From Candidatus Bruticola papionis (lineage in GTDB: Bacteria; Vulcanimicrobiota; Xenobia; Xenobiales; Xenobiaceae), in NCBI GenBank assembly GCA_002407045.1, contig DHKB01000060.1:1-33419 (forward strand): a stretch of DNA of 33,419 nt, read 5' to 3'. This document shows positions 16,345 through 25,054 of this stretch, piece by piece. The notes under the pieces are model-generated. The model was not told the DNA's origin. It saw only the letters and a program-made list of their open reading frames with translations, and searched no databases. A program made the translations under genes and the position numbers. Positions within the stretch are counted from its first letter, which is position 1. Each line of letters starts with the position of its first letter.

Positions 16345-17157
16345 TTGCTTTTAGATGCGCATTTTCACCCCCTAAGCATTTCCAGTTCCGCGCCTATTTC
16401 CACTGACAATTGTACACACTCAAAAACTGTTATTACAGGTGTTGGAGCTTCAGCTTGTCCACAGGAGTGGGAAAAGTTGCGCCAGTGGAGTTGTCAATAT
16501 AAGCAACCTTTTGTTTTGGGCTTACACCCTTGGCTAGCCGAAATTCTAGCTATCGATCCTCAAGGAGAAAAAAAATTACAAACTTATTTAAGTTCCCTAG
16601 AAAGCAAGTTAAATTCTTGTCCTTATCCTTGCGCTATAGGTGAAATAGGCTTCGATAAAATACACAGTCGAGAGCCAAATTTTACTTGGCAACATAAACT
16701 TTTTATATCTCAATACCAATTGGCGCAAAAATATTCTTTGCCCCTAGTCATTCACTGCGTGAAAAGCTACGGACATCTATTTAGTGCGCTCTCCGAACTA
16801 GATAAGCAATTTCAAGAGCCGTTACAAAAAAGCTTAATTCATGCCTTTTGGGGAGCGCCGGAATTGGCCTTGCGTCTAGTTAAACTTAACTTTTATATTT
16901 CTTTAAATAGCAAATTGCTTATAAAAGCGACCACTGCAGCAGATAGCGAATGCCAAAAATTAGCAACTTTAGCTAAAGTTATTCCTCTATCTAGGCTCTT
17001 GCTGGAAAGTGATGCTCCTTGGGGAGCTTCTTCATCAACTTTACTGACGGAACTGTCTTATTTTTTAGCACCTTATTGGTCAGTTAGCGCCACACAATTG
17101 CAAGAGACATGCAGTCGCAACTTGCACTTATTTTATAACTTATCTGCAAATATTTGA
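16345..17157 (+). CDS. TatD-family metal-dependent hydrolase
   Basis: This is 270 residues. The family metal ligands are in place: DAHFHP at the N-terminus (HxH), GLHPW, AIGEIGFDK (Glu), LPLVIHCVK (His), SLIHAFWG (His) and LLLESDAPWG (Asp). TatD proteins are TIM-barrel nucleases (3'-5' exonuclease or DNase activity in characterised members). The loop after the final Asp is divergent (ASSSTLLTEL instead of the usual basic RNxP segment), so substrate preference may differ. It starts with TTG at 16345-16347, preceded by GGAGAAG. It is divergent from the nitroreductase gene and followed by the methyltransferase fusion in the same direction with a gap of 124 bases. Confidence 0.85.
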   Translation: MLLDAHFHPLSISSSAPISTDNCTHSKTVITGVGASACPQEWEKLRQWSCQYKQPFVLGLHPWLAEILAIDPQGEKKLQTYLSSLESKLNSCPYPCAIGEIGFDKIHSREPNFTWQHKLFISQYQLAQKYSLPLVIHCVKSYGHLFSALSELDKQFQEPLQKSLIHAFWGAPELALRLVKLNFYISLNSKLLIKATTAADSECQKLATLAKVIPLSRLLLESDAPWGASSSTLLTELSYFLAPYWSVSATQLQETCSRNLHLFYNLSANI

Positions 17158-17166
17158 AATATTTGC
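17146..17166 (+). promoter_or_regulatory. Perfect 9-bp hairpin with the tatD-like stop codon as its loop
   Basis: GCAAATATT, TGA, AATATTTGC: a perfect inverted repeat whose three-base loop is exactly the stop codon. It is AT-rich and not followed by a T run, so it is not a standard terminator; it may protect the mRNA 3' end or be chance. Confidence 0.35.
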
Positions 17167-17281
17167 CAAAAATGAAACCGGTAGCTGCGCTCCATTCTAG
17201 GATTTTTACCAAAACGACAGTATATCTTTATATGGTCTTTTTTTAGTTCATAACAAAAATAAGCGGCGGAGATATTTTACA

Positions 17282-18838
17282 GTGTTTTTCAAACAATGGA
17301 TGCATAATTTTGCCAATCCAGGCATAAAATGGGGCGGTTCTTATGTTTTGCGCCGTATGAACCAAGAACATATTCCCCTTTTCAATTTTGCCAGTCAATT
17401 TTTTGAAATTCCCGTTAACGGAACTGTTTTAGACGTTGGCTGCGGAGGCGGCCACCATTTGTCTATGCTGCGCAAAAAGTGCCACAGTGCCCTCATATAC
17501 GGTATAGATATATCTGAATTGAGCGTCAAAGCTTCCATCGCTTACAACAAAGAAGCTGTCAATATGGGCTTAGCTAAAATTGTCCAAGGCGATGTTTGCG
17601 AGTTGCCTTTTTCCGACAACTGGTTCGATCTAGTTACAGCTTCAGAGACAGTCTATTTCTGGCCCGACGTCCAAAAAGGCTTTGAAGAGATATACCGCGT
17701 TCTCAAGCCGGGAGGTATCGTAGCAATTTATTGCGACAGTTGCGATCCTGTAGCCGAAAAGAGACATACCGACTTAATCCCCGGCATGCACGTTTATACT
17801 TCCGAAGAGTTACAAAGTTGCGCCCAACAATCAAAATTCCTCAATATCAAAATCAATCTCAGCGAAGATGGGAAAATTTGCCTAACCGCTCAAAAAGAAG
17901 GCTCTTTCCGCAAGATTCCTTTCTTCTACATGGGTAATCCCTACAACACTTTAGCTGCCCTTTGGGCCCGCACTTTGGAAGCCCGCCAACCTGTACCTAT
18001 TTTAGAAGATCAAAATGCTTTAGATGTAGTCAGCAATATAAATTACGATTTCAGCTATTTTGCCGATCTAGGTATCGACCAAGTAGGTTTAGCAGTACGC
18101 GATTATTTAATTGATCGTATGCTCAAAAACTTTCTAGAGAAGAATCAAGATGTCACTATTATCAATCTGGCTCCGGGCTTAGATACTCGTTTGCACCGTA
18201 TTCCAGAAAATACTTACAAAAAATGGATTGATATCGACGTCCCCTTAAATTTGGATTTGCGCCGTGCTTTTTTCAGTCAAGCCGATAAGCTAGAAGTAAT
18301 AGCCAAAAGCATTACTGACTTTAGCTGGATTGACAATATAAGTAAAGCCAATGAGCCTAAAGTTATTATTGCTCAAGACCTTTTTGCTTACATTGAACTC
18401 GATACAATCAAAACTTTTTTAACCAAATTAGCTCACAAGTTCGCTTCTATCGATGTTATTTTCGATTTGCCTTCTGCTGAAGAGATGAAAGAGAATCACT
18501 CCATGACTCTTCCTCCAGCCGTCGTTAAGAAAAAGCCCAACGCCAGGCCTTCTAAAAAGATAGAGATTACCGAAAGCGCCCAACGCCCTCGAATTTTATG
18601 GACTTTGCAAAATGTCTTTGAAGTGCAAAAATGGTGCAAAGCCATCCGAGTTGTCGAAGAGCGCAATTTATTCGACTACGATAAAAAACGCTGGGGCTGG
18701 CGCGGTTTTATTGCCCGCTTGCCAAGTAATAGGGCTAGAATGTCTCACAATGTGGTCCAGATAAGGTTAAAACGTGAACTTTTAATTGATGAGAAGGATC
18801 GTAAAGTGAGGAAAAGCGGTATAGAAACAGATATCTAA
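17282..18838 (+). CDS. Fusion of a UbiE-like methyltransferase and a leucine-carboxyl-methyltransferase-like domain
   Basis: This is 518 residues. Residues of about 30-200 form a class I SAM methyltransferase: VLDVGCGGGHH (49-59, SAM motif I), YGIDIS, GDVCELPFSDNWFDLVTASE and EIYRVLKPGGIVAIYC. Residues of about 215-505 form a second one of the PPM1/TcmP (PF04072) type: LAALWARTLEARQPVP, NYDFSYFADLG, VAVRDYLIDR-like AVRDYLIDRM, INLAPGLDTRLHRI, WIDIDVPLNLDLRRAFF and ITDFSWID. Both SAM sites look intact. PF04072 members O-methylate small molecules or carboxyl groups; this fusion suggests two successive methylations or one active and one scaffolding domain (inference). The GTG start at 17282 follows CGGAG; a Met at residue 7 is an alternative. 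Confidence 0.85.
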   Translation: MFFKQWMHNFANPGIKWGGSYVLRRMNQEHIPLFNFASQFFEIPVNGTVLDVGCGGGHHLSMLRKKCHSALIYGIDISELSVKASIAYNKEAVNMGLAKIVQGDVCELPFSDNWFDLVTASETVYFWPDVQKGFEEIYRVLKPGGIVAIYCDSCDPVAEKRHTDLIPGMHVYTSEELQSCAQQSKFLNIKINLSEDGKICLTAQKEGSFRKIPFFYMGNPYNTLAALWARTLEARQPVPILEDQNALDVVSNINYDFSYFADLGIDQVGLAVRDYLIDRMLKNFLEKNQDVTIINLAPGLDTRLHRIPENTYKKWIDIDVPLNLDLRRAFFSQADKLEVIAKSITDFSWIDNISKANEPKVIIAQDLFAYIELDTIKTFLTKLAHKFASIDVIFDLPSAEEMKENHSMTLPPAVVKKKPNARPSKKIEITESAQRPRILWTLQNVFEVQKWCKAIRVVEERNLFDYDKKRWGWRGFIARLPSNRARMSHNVVQIRLKRELLIDEKDRKVRKSGIETDI

Positions 18839-18885
18839 AAAAATATTGCCCAAATTGCCTTAAAGCAATTCTGGCAATATTTTTT
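18837..18885. terminator. Strong bidirectional terminator between the methyltransferase and helicase genes
   Basis: AAATATTGCC and GGCAATATTT flank an inner stem AATTGC/GCAATT with a small internal mismatch; A and T runs lie on both sides, so it works on either strand. Its right end overlaps the stop codon of the helicase gene. Confidence 0.9.
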
Positions 18886-21304
18886 AGAAAAGAAAATCAG
18901 CCGAAAGTAAACCAGTGCGAAACCATTGATAAGCTTGCTGCACCAAAATATCACTCTTATTGTAAATTACCGGACAATCAGGCGGCAAAGAATGTAAGAA
19001 ATAGTGACGATAATTTTTACCAACATACAAATCGAGTCGGTTGTCTAAAACAAAGACCACACCTCGATCTTTTTCTGTACGTACTAAGCGTCCGAAACCT
19101 TGGCAAAACTTGAGTACAGCTAAAGGAATAGCATACTTGCGAAAAGCTTGATCGCCCATACTTTTAGAGCGAATCTTAAAGAAAGGATTATCAGGTGAAG
19201 TAAAAGGCAAGCGTAAAATTACTACACAAGAAAGCGCTTCGCCAGCAACATCTACTCCTTCCCAAAACGAACTGGTGCCAACAAGTACTATCTTTTCGCC
19301 TCTTTCTTTAGCTCGACGCAAACGTTCTATTTGTTCAGCTCGAAGTCCAGAGCTTTGCTTTAATAAAGTTAGACCTAATTTAGCTAAAGGGTGCAGCAAT
19401 ATATCATATATTTTTTCTACTTCGTAGCGAGAAGTAGCCAAAATGAGCATACGCCCTTGCCACAATTTAGCAGCTTGAGTGATAAAGTGCACTGCTTTGC
19501 TCAAAAAAGCGTTACTAGCTTCATTTGATGAGCCGGAACGTCCCAAATCGCTCGTTATTGCCAAGAGAGCTTGATATTCATAGTGGAAAGGACTTTTAAA
19601 ACTTAGCTTACTCACTCGATTCTGCTCTATTTTGTCTACGCCAGTTCTGGAGCAGAAAAAGTCGAAGCTGTCATCAATTTTTAAAGTAGCGGAGGTAGCA
19701 ATAGCTGAGGGCATTTGCTGCCAAAAGGCTGAGGCCAAATAATCGCTAATATCTATTCTGGCCGCTCGCAACCTTACACCGCCACGTCCTCTTTCCATCC
19801 AATGGCCCAAAGCCTCAGTTTCCTCGCTAATGTCGTGACAAACCAGAAAATTTTGCATAAAGCTATCTAGTTGCTCCAAAGCGGTAGATAGCAAAACTCC
19901 AGGCTGATTGTCACTTTCATCAATTTCAGCTCGCTCGGCAAGATCTTTCCAAAGCCCTTCTATCTCTCTAAGCTGGGCCAAACAATTATTACAAGCACTT
20001 TTAATTTTTTCAGCTTCAAAAGCTAAACTTTGTCCCCAACCTCCAGATACAGCTAGCCATTTACTATTTAACATGGCAACTGGAGATTTTCTCTCAAAAC
20101 AATCCAACTGGCTGTAAGCTTCATTAGAGTAGTAATCTTCCAAAGCCCTGAAATACGGAGCTACACTTTCACGCAAAGTTTGAAAAGCTCCATAATAGAG
20201 GCTTTTTAAAGCCCGCAAAGCTCTGTCTTCGCCTCCGTAAGGCAAGTAAGATCCAAGCCTATGTATAGCTTCAGCTAAATTGCTAAACCAGCCTGAAGGA
20301 TAACTTAAATTGTTATCTTTGGCTAAAGAAAGCGACAATTTATTATCGATATTACCAATTTGCTCATCAAGTAGCACCATTTGTTCAAAAGAGTTAGTCT
20401 TACGCTCTTCATCTTCTTCAAAATCAGGACGTTTGACGGCGGCAAAACTGGTAAAAAATTCGCTGCTGACAGAGCCATCGAAAGAATTGGACATTTGCTC
20501 AATAGCCACATCTTCAAAGTGATGAGCTTCATCAATAATACAAGCCCCTATTTGCGGTACTAATCGACTTAAACTGTCTTGACGTAATACAGCACACAGT
20601 AAAGCGTGATTGGCAACACAAACATCGGCACCACCCAAAAGGGCTCGTTCTTTATAGAAGTAACAATTATGGAAATAGCGACAACTACGTTTGGTACAGC
20701 TGAGCGATTCGGCGCAAATATGGGGCCAGAGAGTATCATCCCAAGCACAAAATCTTTTAGTAAGACGGCGGAAATCGGCGGTTAAGCCGCGCAAAGGTTC
20801 TTCGTCTTGCAATTCAGGGTGAAAGAGCGAATAGTTGTCCGTTTCTATACAATCGCCGATACACCCTAAAAGTTCAGCATACTGCGGGTATTGTCTAATA
20901 TTTTGCCACATGCGATAAAAGCGCAGCAAACATAAATAGCGAGTACGTCCCAAAGCTTGAATAAGACGAAAAGGCATGCCTAGACGCTCTCGCATAAAAG
21001 GATAATCTTTGTCAAATATTTGTTGTTGCAAATTGGTCGTATAAGTTGCGATTAAAGTCTGTCCACCGCCATATTTGGTGCGCCAAATAACACTAGGCAC
21101 TAAATATGCCAAAGTTTTGCCTACTCCAGTACCAGCTTGAGCCAGCAGAACCCCACCTCCAGCAATAGCTTGAGCAGTAGCTAAAGCCATTTTTACCTGT
21201 TCTTGGCGCACACTGTAATTGCTACGAGACGGAATTAGCTCTGTAAAAACTTTCTCTACATCATGAAGATAAGCTTCAACATTTCTATTCTGTTCGGCGA
21301 CCAT
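18884..21304 (-). CDS. dinG: DinG/XPD-family ATP-dependent DNA helicase with Fe-S cysteines
   Basis: This is 806 residues. Walker A is AGTGVGKT (57-64) and the DEAH box is IIDEAHHF at about 257. Between them lie the cysteines expected of the 4Fe-4S domain: a Cys in RTRYLCLL and the group LSCTKRSCRYFHNC. Motifs III to VI follow: AIATSATL, LVGTSSFWEGVDV, VILRLPFTSPDNPF and KFCQGFGRLVRTEKDRG. Such helicases unwind DNA 5'-3' and resolve R-loops or G-quadruplexes in repair. No N-terminal exonuclease domain is present, unlike Firmicutes DinG. The ATG at 21302-21304 follows GAAGAG. It lies downstream of pnp but is separated from it by a strong terminator. The gene symbol is by family resemblance. 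Confidence 0.88.
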   Translation of the reverse strand: MVAEQNRNVEAYLHDVEKVFTELIPSRSNYSVRQEQVKMALATAQAIAGGGVLLAQAGTGVGKTLAYLVPSVIWRTKYGGGQTLIATYTTNLQQQIFDKDYPFMRERLGMPFRLIQALGRTRYLCLLRFYRMWQNIRQYPQYAELLGCIGDCIETDNYSLFHPELQDEEPLRGLTADFRRLTKRFCAWDDTLWPHICAESLSCTKRSCRYFHNCYFYKERALLGGADVCVANHALLCAVLRQDSLSRLVPQIGACIIDEAHHFEDVAIEQMSNSFDGSVSSEFFTSFAAVKRPDFEEDEERKTNSFEQMVLLDEQIGNIDNKLSLSLAKDNNLSYPSGWFSNLAEAIHRLGSYLPYGGEDRALRALKSLYYGAFQTLRESVAPYFRALEDYYSNEAYSQLDCFERKSPVAMLNSKWLAVSGGWGQSLAFEAEKIKSACNNCLAQLREIEGLWKDLAERAEIDESDNQPGVLLSTALEQLDSFMQNFLVCHDISEETEALGHWMERGRGGVRLRAARIDISDYLASAFWQQMPSAIATSATLKIDDSFDFFCSRTGVDKIEQNRVSKLSFKSPFHYEYQALLAITSDLGRSGSSNEASNAFLSKAVHFITQAAKLWQGRMLILATSRYEVEKIYDILLHPLAKLGLTLLKQSSGLRAEQIERLRRAKERGEKIVLVGTSSFWEGVDVAGEALSCVVILRLPFTSPDNPFFKIRSKSMGDQAFRKYAIPLAVLKFCQGFGRLVRTEKDRGVVFVLDNRLDLYVGKNYRHYFLHSLPPDCPVIYNKSDILVQQAYQWFRTGLLSADFLF

Positions 21305-21329
21305 AACTTTGCTCTTCGATTTCCTTAAT

Positions 21330-21372
21330 AAAAAAGCCAGTTCAACTCTGAAATTGAAACTGGCTCTTTTCG
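21330..21372 (-). terminator. Rho-independent terminator of pnp
   Basis: On the minus strand GCCAGTTTCAA and TTGAACTGGC form a stem with one bulge, followed by TTTTTTATT. It lies about 55 bases after the pnp stop. Confidence 0.9.
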
Positions 21373-21380
21373 TTCTGAGT

Positions 21381-21420
21381 AAGCCGATTTCTTTTGCTTT
21401 TTAACTCCAGAAATCGGCTT
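21381..21420 (-). other. Perfect 11-bp hairpin in the pnp 3' untranslated region
   Basis: AAGCCGATTTC (21381-21391) and GAAATCGGCTT (21410-21420) are perfect complements around an 18-base A-rich loop. It lies directly after the pnp stop and before the terminator hairpin. No T run follows, so it is more likely a protective or regulatory 3' structure than a terminator. Confidence 0.6.
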
Positions 21421-21428
21421 ATGTATTA

Positions 21429-24287
21429 TTACATTTCAGAGCGGCGACGACGACGATGGCGGGTAGGCAAATCGCTGTCGGGACGGACATCTTGTCTAGG
21501 CTCATCATAGACGGGGTCGCGCATAATAGGCTCACGACGGCGCATAGGAGGAACTTCGTCATACATCGGCTCACGACGACGCATAGGAGGAAGTTCATCA
21601 TACATTGGTTCGCGACGACGGCTCATAGGGCGCTCATTGAAAGCAGGTTCACGACGACGAGCAGGGGCAATATGCTCATCGTAGCCAGGGTCACGCATAA
21701 TCGGTTCGCGCATATTGGCTTCACGACGGCGAGCAGGCATTACTCTGGAATCGTAAAGGTCTTCCTGATAGCGGGGAGCTACTGAACGCTCTTCACGCAA
21801 AACTCTGGCCGCAGCTCTATCGGCGCGCTCAGGCTCGCGACGGGAACGCTTGGGGGCTCTTTCCACGCGCTCGTAACGATCAGGAGCTTCCATACGCTCT
21901 AAACGATCCATGTGTTCGATACGCTCGGGACGTTCAACGCGTTCAGGACGCTCAACACGCTCAGCACGCTCGACGCGTTCAGGACGCTCAGGACGTTCAA
22001 TGCGCTCAGGGCGTTCGACACGCTCAGGACGCTCAGCACGCTCGGGACGAGCAGGACGAGGACGACGCTCAGGGCGAAGCTCACCAACATCTACGGGAGA
22101 ATCGGCCTGGGCCAACTCTTCTTCAGTCCAGAGACCTTTGCGAGTAAGGTTAATACGGCCTAAGTTGTCAATTTCTTCAACTTTAACTTGGATATGGTCG
22201 CCGACATGAAGGACGTCTTCTACGCTGCGAATGTGGAAAGGCTTGATTTTGGAGACATGGAGTAAACCTTCACGTCCGGGCAAAATTTCCACGAAAGCGC
22301 CAAAGTCCATCAAGCGGGCCACAGTACCATCATAAATTTCACCAGCTTGTACTTCACGTACTAAGTCGTTGATCATCTTGCAAGCCTTATCAGCGGCTTC
22401 ACTATTGGAAGCAGCCACAAAGACCTTGCCGTCATTTTCGATTTCAACCTTAGCACCAGTTTCAGCAATAATCTTGTTGATAACTTTTCCACCCGGCCCA
22501 ATGACGTCTTTGATACGCTCAGGAGCAACTTGCAAAGTGACAATCTTGGGAGCATAGGGAGAAAGATGATCGCGGTGCTGAGGAATGACTTCATGGATCA
22601 TTTCCAAAATTTCCAGGCGAGCATCGCGAGCTTGGGCCAAAGCTTTACCCAAGATAGCCATAGTTACGCCCTTCATCTTGATATCCATTTGCAAAGCGGT
22701 CACGCCTTTGGCAGTACCGGTAACTTTGAAGTCCATCTCACCGAAAGCATCTTCCATGCCCTGGATGTCGGTTAAAACAACGTAATTGTCGCCTTTTTTA
22801 ATTAAGCCCATAGCGATACCAGCTACAGGAGCTTTCAAAGGCACACCGGCGTCGAGCAAAGCTAAAGTGCTGCCGCAAGTAGAAGCCATAGAGCTGGAGC
22901 CATTAGACTCCAAAACATCACTGACTACACGGATAGCGTAAGGGAACTCATCGGCACTGGGCAGAACGGGCAACAAAGCTCTCTCAGCCAAAGCGCCGTG
23001 ACCGATCTCACGACGACCAGGACTGCGCATAGCCTTAGCTTCACCTACGCTGAAAGGCGGGAAGTTGTAGTGGTGCATATAGCGGCGAGTGGTTTCACCA
23101 AAGACGTTGTCAAAAGTTTGAGCTTCGGACAAAGTGCCCAAAGTGCAAGCGGAAAGCACCTGAGTTTGGCCACGGGTAAAGATACCAGAACCATGAGTGC
23201 GAGGCATAACGCCTACTTTGGCCCACAGAGGACGAATCTCGGTAACTTTACGACCATCGGGACGGATGCCTTCATCGACGATCATAGTCATGAGCTCATC
23301 TTCTTTAATGTGCTTAGAAATAGCGGCGTAGTCTTTCTCTGCACCAGCGATAGCACAAGTACCTAAAGCAGCAGTTTTTTCTTCTTCACTTAAAGTGGTA
23401 TCGGCTTCAATAGCAGCTTTAAGAGTAGTCAAATTGATAGCGTCAAAAGCTACTTCGCGAGCGTGTTTCTCGGTAACACGCATGGCCTTGGCAATTTCAT
23501 CAAATTGGTACTTGCGCACCAATACTTCCAACTCAGCGCTGGGAGTATAGACAGGATAATTCCCCTTGGGCTTGCCACAAACAGCGACTAATTCTTCAAT
23601 AGAAGCTATGATAGTGCGAATAGCTTCATGAGCAGCTTCAAAAGCTTTAACTAATAAATCTTCGGAAACTTCTTGGCAACCACACTCAACCATATTGATG
23701 TTGGCTTTGGTACCAGCAACAGTTAAGTTTAAGGTGCTGCTCTTAAGCTCAGTTTCGGTAGGGTTAATAACAAATTCGCCATTGACATAACCAACGCGGA
23801 CACCAGCAACGGGACCATCGAAAGGAATATCGGAAATGGATAAAGCGGCGCCGGCGCCACAAAGAGCCAAAACGTCAGGGTTATTCTCGGTATCTACGGA
23901 AGTGCACAGACCGACAATGTGAACATCGTTGCGGAAACCTTCGGGGAAAAGCGGACGGCAGGGGCGGTCGATAACACGGGATACTAAGATAGCTCTCTCC
24001 GGGGGACGACTCTCGCGCTTGATCCAACCGCCGGGGATTTTACCAGCGGCATACATTCTCTCTTCATAATCTACGGTTAAGGGGAAGAAATCGACTCCCT
24101 CTCTGGGCATAGGGCTGGCGCATACAGTAACTAAAACGACGGTTTCACCGCTGCTGACCAATACGGCACCGTCGGCTTGCTTGGCGACTTCGCCGGTTTC
24201 AAAGCGGATAGTACGGCTGCCGACATGGCACTCGACGACATGTTTCTCTTTCTCAACTCGAGAAAGCACGTCTGTCAACTTACTCAT
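21429..24287 (-). CDS. pnp: Polyribonucleotide nucleotidyltransferase with long repetitive Arg-rich tail
   Basis: This is 952 residues, where about 700 is usual. It degrades RNA 3'-5' by phosphorolysis. The order is RNase PH-like domain 1 (about 10-145), the alpha-helical linker, and RNase PH-like domain 2 (about 330-545) with GETTRRYMHHYNFPPFSVGE, RREIGHGALAERAL, DVLESNGSSSMAS and MEDAFGEMDFKVTG. KH follows with VIGPGGKVINKIIAETGA, then S1 with YDGTVARLMDFGAFVEILPG. From about residue 735 a tail follows: first RPER[AVI]E-type hexads, then 13-residue units around RRREPMYDE. The tail is highly charged, probably disordered, and may bind RNA or partner proteins. The ATG at 24285-24287 has AAGGAGAG upstream. 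rpsO precedes it, as in many bacteria, but with its own terminator. Confidence 0.97.
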   Translation of the reverse strand: MSKLTDVLSRVEKEKHVVECHVGSRTIRFETGEVAKQADGAVLVSSGETVVLVTVCASPMPREGVDFFPLTVDYEERMYAAGKIPGGWIKRESRPPERAILVSRVIDRPCRPLFPEGFRNDVHIVGLCTSVDTENNPDVLALCGAGAALSISDIPFDGPVAGVRVGYVNGEFVINPTETELKSSTLNLTVAGTKANINMVECGCQEVSEDLLVKAFEAAHEAIRTIIASIEELVAVCGKPKGNYPVYTPSAELEVLVRKYQFDEIAKAMRVTEKHAREVAFDAINLTTLKAAIEADTTLSEEEKTAALGTCAIAGAEKDYAAISKHIKEDELMTMIVDEGIRPDGRKVTEIRPLWAKVGVMPRTHGSGIFTRGQTQVLSACTLGTLSEAQTFDNVFGETTRRYMHHYNFPPFSVGEAKAMRSPGRREIGHGALAERALLPVLPSADEFPYAIRVVSDVLESNGSSSMASTCGSTLALLDAGVPLKAPVAGIAMGLIKKGDNYVVLTDIQGMEDAFGEMDFKVTGTAKGVTALQMDIKMKGVTMAILGKALAQARDARLEILEMIHEVIPQHRDHLSPYAPKIVTLQVAPERIKDVIGPGGKVINKIIAETGAKVEIENDGKVFVAASNSEAADKACKMINDLVREVQAGEIYDGTVARLMDFGAFVEILPGREGLLHVSKIKPFHIRSVEDVLHVGDHIQVKVEEIDNLGRINLTRKGLWTEEELAQADSPVDVGELRPERRPRPARPERAERPERVERPERIERPERPERVERAERVERPERVERPERIEHMDRLERMEAPDRYERVERAPKRSRREPERADRAAARVLREERSVAPRYQEDLYDSRVMPARRREANMREPIMRDPGYDEHIAPARRREPAFNERPMSRRREPMYDELPPMRRREPMYDEVPPMRRREPIMRDPVYDEPRQDVRPDSDLPTRHRRRRRSEM
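21432..22085 (-). repeat. Short-period tandem repeats coding the PNPase tail
   Basis: Two repeat types lie end to end. About 21840-22080 holds 18-base units coding R-P-E-R-x-E. About 21450-21740 holds degenerate 39-base units coding RRREPMYDExPPM. The repeats keep frame throughout, so they are part of the gene and not an array. Confidence 0.8.
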
Positions 24288-24560
24288 ATTGTGAGACTCT
24301 CCTTTGATTCTTCTTTATACATTAAACAACTAATCAATAACTACTAATGGCTGACAAAATAGCAAACCACGACCAAGAGTCTTTCTTAAACGCTGCTTCA
24401 ATTAGTGCGGACAGTTTCCGGACGCCGACTGACAGCAGCGATACAAAAATACTTAATCTCTAGCCCTGATATTTTCATTCACAAAAAGAATAACCCTGCC
24501 TAAACAATAAAGTAATAAGAGCAGAAAGCTACTTTTTATTTATAGCCGGGAATCAGGCAC
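24288..24560. other. Intergenic region upstream of pnp
   Basis: This stretch of about 270 bases between the rpsO terminator and pnp holds the pnp leader. I found the AAGGAGAG ribosome-binding site next to the start but no convincing promoter pair and no small gene. The pnp promoter should be here if the rpsO terminator is efficient. Confidence 0.5.
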
Positions 24561-24610
24561 AAAAAAAAACAACCCCTTCCAAAAGTATCCCTACTTAAGA
24601 ACTTTTGGAA
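24560..24610 (-). terminator. Rho-independent terminator of rpsO
   Basis: On the minus strand TTCCAAAAGT and ACTTTTGGAA pair perfectly around a 14-base loop; GGGGTTG and then nine T residues follow. It lies about 42 bases after the rpsO stop. Confidence 0.85.
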
Positions 24611-24651
24611 CAGGCTGCCTTCCTGCATTCAAAATAGATAACGAAAGATGA

Positions 24652-24909
24652 CTAACGGCGTAAGCCTAAACGCTCGATCAAGGAACGATAACGATTGATG
24701 TCAACCTTCTTGAGGTAGCCGAGTAAGCGTTTGCGGCGACCTACCAACATGAGCAAACCGCGACGAGTGTGGTGATCCTTGGGGTGCATTTTGCAATGCT
24801 CAGTGAGGTGGATGATACGGTTGGTGAAGAGAGCGATCTGAACTTCGGGGGAACCGGTATCGTACTCGTGAGTGCTGTACTTGGTTACAACTTCTTGCTT
24901 GTTTTCCAT
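24652..24909 (-). CDS. rpsO: Ribosomal protein S15
   Basis: This is 85 residues, close to the usual 88-89. Conserved S15 blocks are present: DTGSPEVQIALFTNRI, HPKDHHTRRGLLMLVGRRKR, LLGYLKKVDINRYRSLI and the end ERLGLRR. S15 binds 16S rRNA early in assembly of the small-subunit platform. The ATG at 24907-24909 is preceded by CAGAGGAAAG; the reading frame stays open for another 49 codons upstream, but that sequence is leader and lacks S15 similarity. It is transcribed from a well-formed promoter about 110 bases upstream. The leader is long enough for the autoregulatory structure seen in other bacteria, though I could not establish a pseudoknot by eye. Confidence 0.97.
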   Translation of the reverse strand: MENKQEVVTKYSTHEYDTGSPEVQIALFTNRIIHLTEHCKMHPKDHHTRRGLLMLVGRRKRLLGYLKKVDINRYRSLIERLGLRR

Positions 24910-25024
24910 GATTAAAACTTTCCTCTGACACAGGCCTAAATTGCGGCCGCGTCTTATTATAGTCGCTGCAATCTGAGCTAAAGGGCGGAGGTTCGTCCTT
25001 AGGCTAAGGTTAGAGCCGAGGGGT

Positions 25025-25053
25025 ATTCTACCATATAAATACATACTAATCAA
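25025..25053 (-). promoter_or_regulatory. Sigma70-type promoter of rpsO
   Basis: On the minus strand TTGATT, a 17-base AT-rich spacer and TAGAAT lie just after the terminator of the upstream transporter gene. Predicted start of transcription is near 25018, giving a leader of about 110 bases. Confidence 0.75.
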
Positions 25054-25054
25054 C

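Noticed and set aside
17158..17281. A small gene or RNA between the tatD-like gene and the methyltransferase fusion
   Set aside because: No open frame with a ribosome-binding site and no structured RNA beyond the stop-codon hairpin; only a weak promoter-like TTTACC/TATATG pair.
21899..22209. Several open frames on both strands over the PNPase tail
   Set aside because: They are out-of-frame readings of the 18-base repeats, giving only monotonous Leu/Ser or Arg/Ser sequence.
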